NCBI GenBank assembly: GCA_947305805.1
Contig: CAMZEM010000009.1
Location: forward strand, 1 to 32,908
Length of the DNA stretch: 32,908 nucleotides
DNA from: an uncultured Clostridia bacterium
GTDB lineage: Bacteria > Bacillota > Clostridia > Oscillospirales > UBA644
Direction: 5' to 3'
Each line of letters opens with the position of its first letter. The first letter of the stretch is position 1. The position numbers and the translations under genes were made by a program. Positions 31,979 through 32,908 of the stretch are shown piece by piece. The notes under the pieces are model-generated. The model was not told the origin of the DNA, made no database searches, and saw only the letters and a program-made list of their open reading frames with translations.

Positions 31979-32908
31979 ATGAAAACAGTATCGGAATACT
32001 TCGGAGACATGGTCTTTGACGACAGAGTGATGAAAGCGACCCTTTCTGCAAAAGTATACGCTTCCCTCAAAAAGACGATTGACGAGGGCGCACAGATCGA
32101 TATAGGCGTGGCGAACGCAGTGGCGGACGCCATGAAGGACTGGGCGCTTTCAAAGGGCGCAACCCATTTCACGCACTGGTTCCAGCCGCTTACGGGCATC
32201 ACTGCCGAGAAGCACGACAGTTTCATCTCCCCGTCTCCAGACGGCGGCGTTATAATGGAATTCTCGGGCAAGGAGCTTATAAAAGGCGAGCCCGATGCGT
32301 CATCGTTCCCGTCCGGCGGCCTGCGCGCCACATTCGAGGCAAGGGGATATACCGCATGGGATCCCACGTCGTATGCATTTATAAAAGGCAGAACTCTGTG
32401 CATCCCGACTGCGTTCTGTTCATACGGAGGTCACGCTCTTGATAAGAAAACGCCTCTGCTCCGTTCAATGGAGGCTCTCAACAGGCAGTCGCTCCGCATT
32501 CTGCGCCTGTTCGGCAACGACACCGCAAAATGCGTAAGGTCTTCCGTAGGACCTGAGCAGGAGTATTTTCTCATAACAAAGGAGATGTACGATGCGCGTC
32601 CCGATCTCAAATTCACGGGAAGAACGCTGTTCGGAGCGAAACCTCCGAAAGGCCAGGAGATGGACGACCATTATTTCGGAGCTATCAAGCCGCGCGTAGC
32701 CGCGTATATGGAGGATCTGAACGACGAGCTCTGGAAACTGGGCATAATGGCAAAGACAGAGCACAACGAAGTTGCTCCCGCACAGCACGAGCTTGCTCCG
32801 ATATATACAACGACAAACGTGGCAACAGACCATAACCAGCTGACGATGGAAATCATGCAGAAAGTGGCGGCAAAGCACGGACTTGTCTGCCTGCTCCACG
32901 AAAAGCCG
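31979..32908 (+). CDS. glnN: Glutamine synthetase type III (GlnN), N-terminal part, runs off the window
   Basis: The first 310 residues of an expected 700 or so. ATG 31979 has GAAGGAG 8 bases upstream. The start [18 protein letters not shown], then [67 protein letters not shown] and [18 protein letters not shown] are the known conserved regions of the GSIII family. It makes glutamine, like GlnA, but with a dodecamer of large subunits. It is transcribed away from the GOGAT operon through a leader with two hexaloop switches, so the ANTAR protein at 24771 probably controls it. The C-terminal half lies beyond base 32908. Confidence 0.95.
   Translation, partial: MKTVSEYFGDMVFDDRVMKATLSAKVYASLKKTIDEGAQIDIGVANAVADAMKDWALSKGATHFTHWFQPLTGITAEKHDSFISPSPDGGVIMEFSGKELIKGEPDASSFPSGGLRATFEARGYTAWDPTSYAFIKGRTLCIPTAFCSYGGHALDKKTPLLRSMEALNRQSLRILRLFGNDTAKCVRSSVGPEQEYFLITKEMYDARPDLKFTGRTLFGAKPPKGQEMDDHYFGAIKPRVAAYMEDLNDELWKLGIMAKTEHNEVAPAQHELAPIYTTTNVATDHNQLTMEIMQKVAAKHGLVCLLHEKP

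Noticed and set aside
1-32908. CRISPR array, tRNA, rRNA, insertion sequence or prophage
   Set aside because: No regularly spaced repeats, no tRNA-like cloverleaf noticed, and no transposase, integrase or phage protein among the frames.

Overview
The window looks like the chromosome of an anaerobic Clostridia-type Firmicute, probably an uncultured gut or rumen lineage. The evidence is: sharp TTGACA-17-TATAAT promoters; purine-rich ribosome binding sites; many short-signal lipoproteins; the PadR/HAAS/DUF4097 trio; a LytS-type 5TM-SpoIIE phosphatase; and a nitrogen cluster with split glutamate synthase, type III glutamine synthetase and an ANTAR antiterminator. Species cannot be named from the sequence. 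No tRNA, rRNA, CRISPR array, insertion sequence or phage gene was seen. Coding density is high.

Layout. 1-220: 3' end of a GNAT acetyltransferase. 300-3091: an operon of an exported tyrosine-phosphatase lipoprotein, a FlaR-type P-loop kinase-like protein whose only plausible start is ATA, a TfoX N-terminal-domain protein and a GNAT-YoaP protein, closed by a terminator. 3101-4498 (minus): a solute-binding-type lipoprotein. 4633-6206: a small unknown protein and a DUF362 protein. 6267-10287: a LacA/Maa-type acetyltransferase, a nucleoside phosphorylase-like protein, a 5TM-PP2C phosphatase, a lipoprotein and a small alpha/beta hydrolase. 10302-16349: three closely related solute-binding-type lipoproteins in alternating orientation, the middle one followed by another lipoprotein and a DUF4886 SGNH-like hydrolase. 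16423-18315 (minus): a 630-residue alpha/alpha-barrel-like protein. 18410-22612: a DUF3795 protein, a NatA/NatB-type ABC exporter and an ABC-F protein. 22656-24716: PadR, HAAS (DUF1700) and DUF4097 genes.

24771-32908 is a nitrogen-assimilation locus with visibly higher GC. On the minus strand, from a promoter at 31711-31739, seven tightly packed genes encode the split (archaeal-type) glutamate synthase: class II amidotransferase, ferredoxin-FMN synthase, polyferredoxin, FAD/NAD(P) oxidoreductase and GXGXG subunit. A compact type I glutamine synthetase and an ANTAR regulator with a degenerate receiver domain follow. Divergently, a type III glutamine synthetase starts at 31979 and runs off the window.

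The most interesting signal is in the 371-base space between the two transcription units. Both leaders carry a hairpin with the same hexaloop AAAGGC (A at loop position 1, G at position 4, the known ANTAR-binding signature) on stems that change in a compensatory way. In every copy the loop is also the 5' arm of a terminator-like hairpin, so the two folds exclude each other. The plus leader has two such switches in tandem, the minus leader one starting at the predicted +1. The last gene of the minus operon encodes the ANTAR protein expected to read them. This makes a self-contained, autoregulated RNA switch over GS-III and GS-I/GOGAT.
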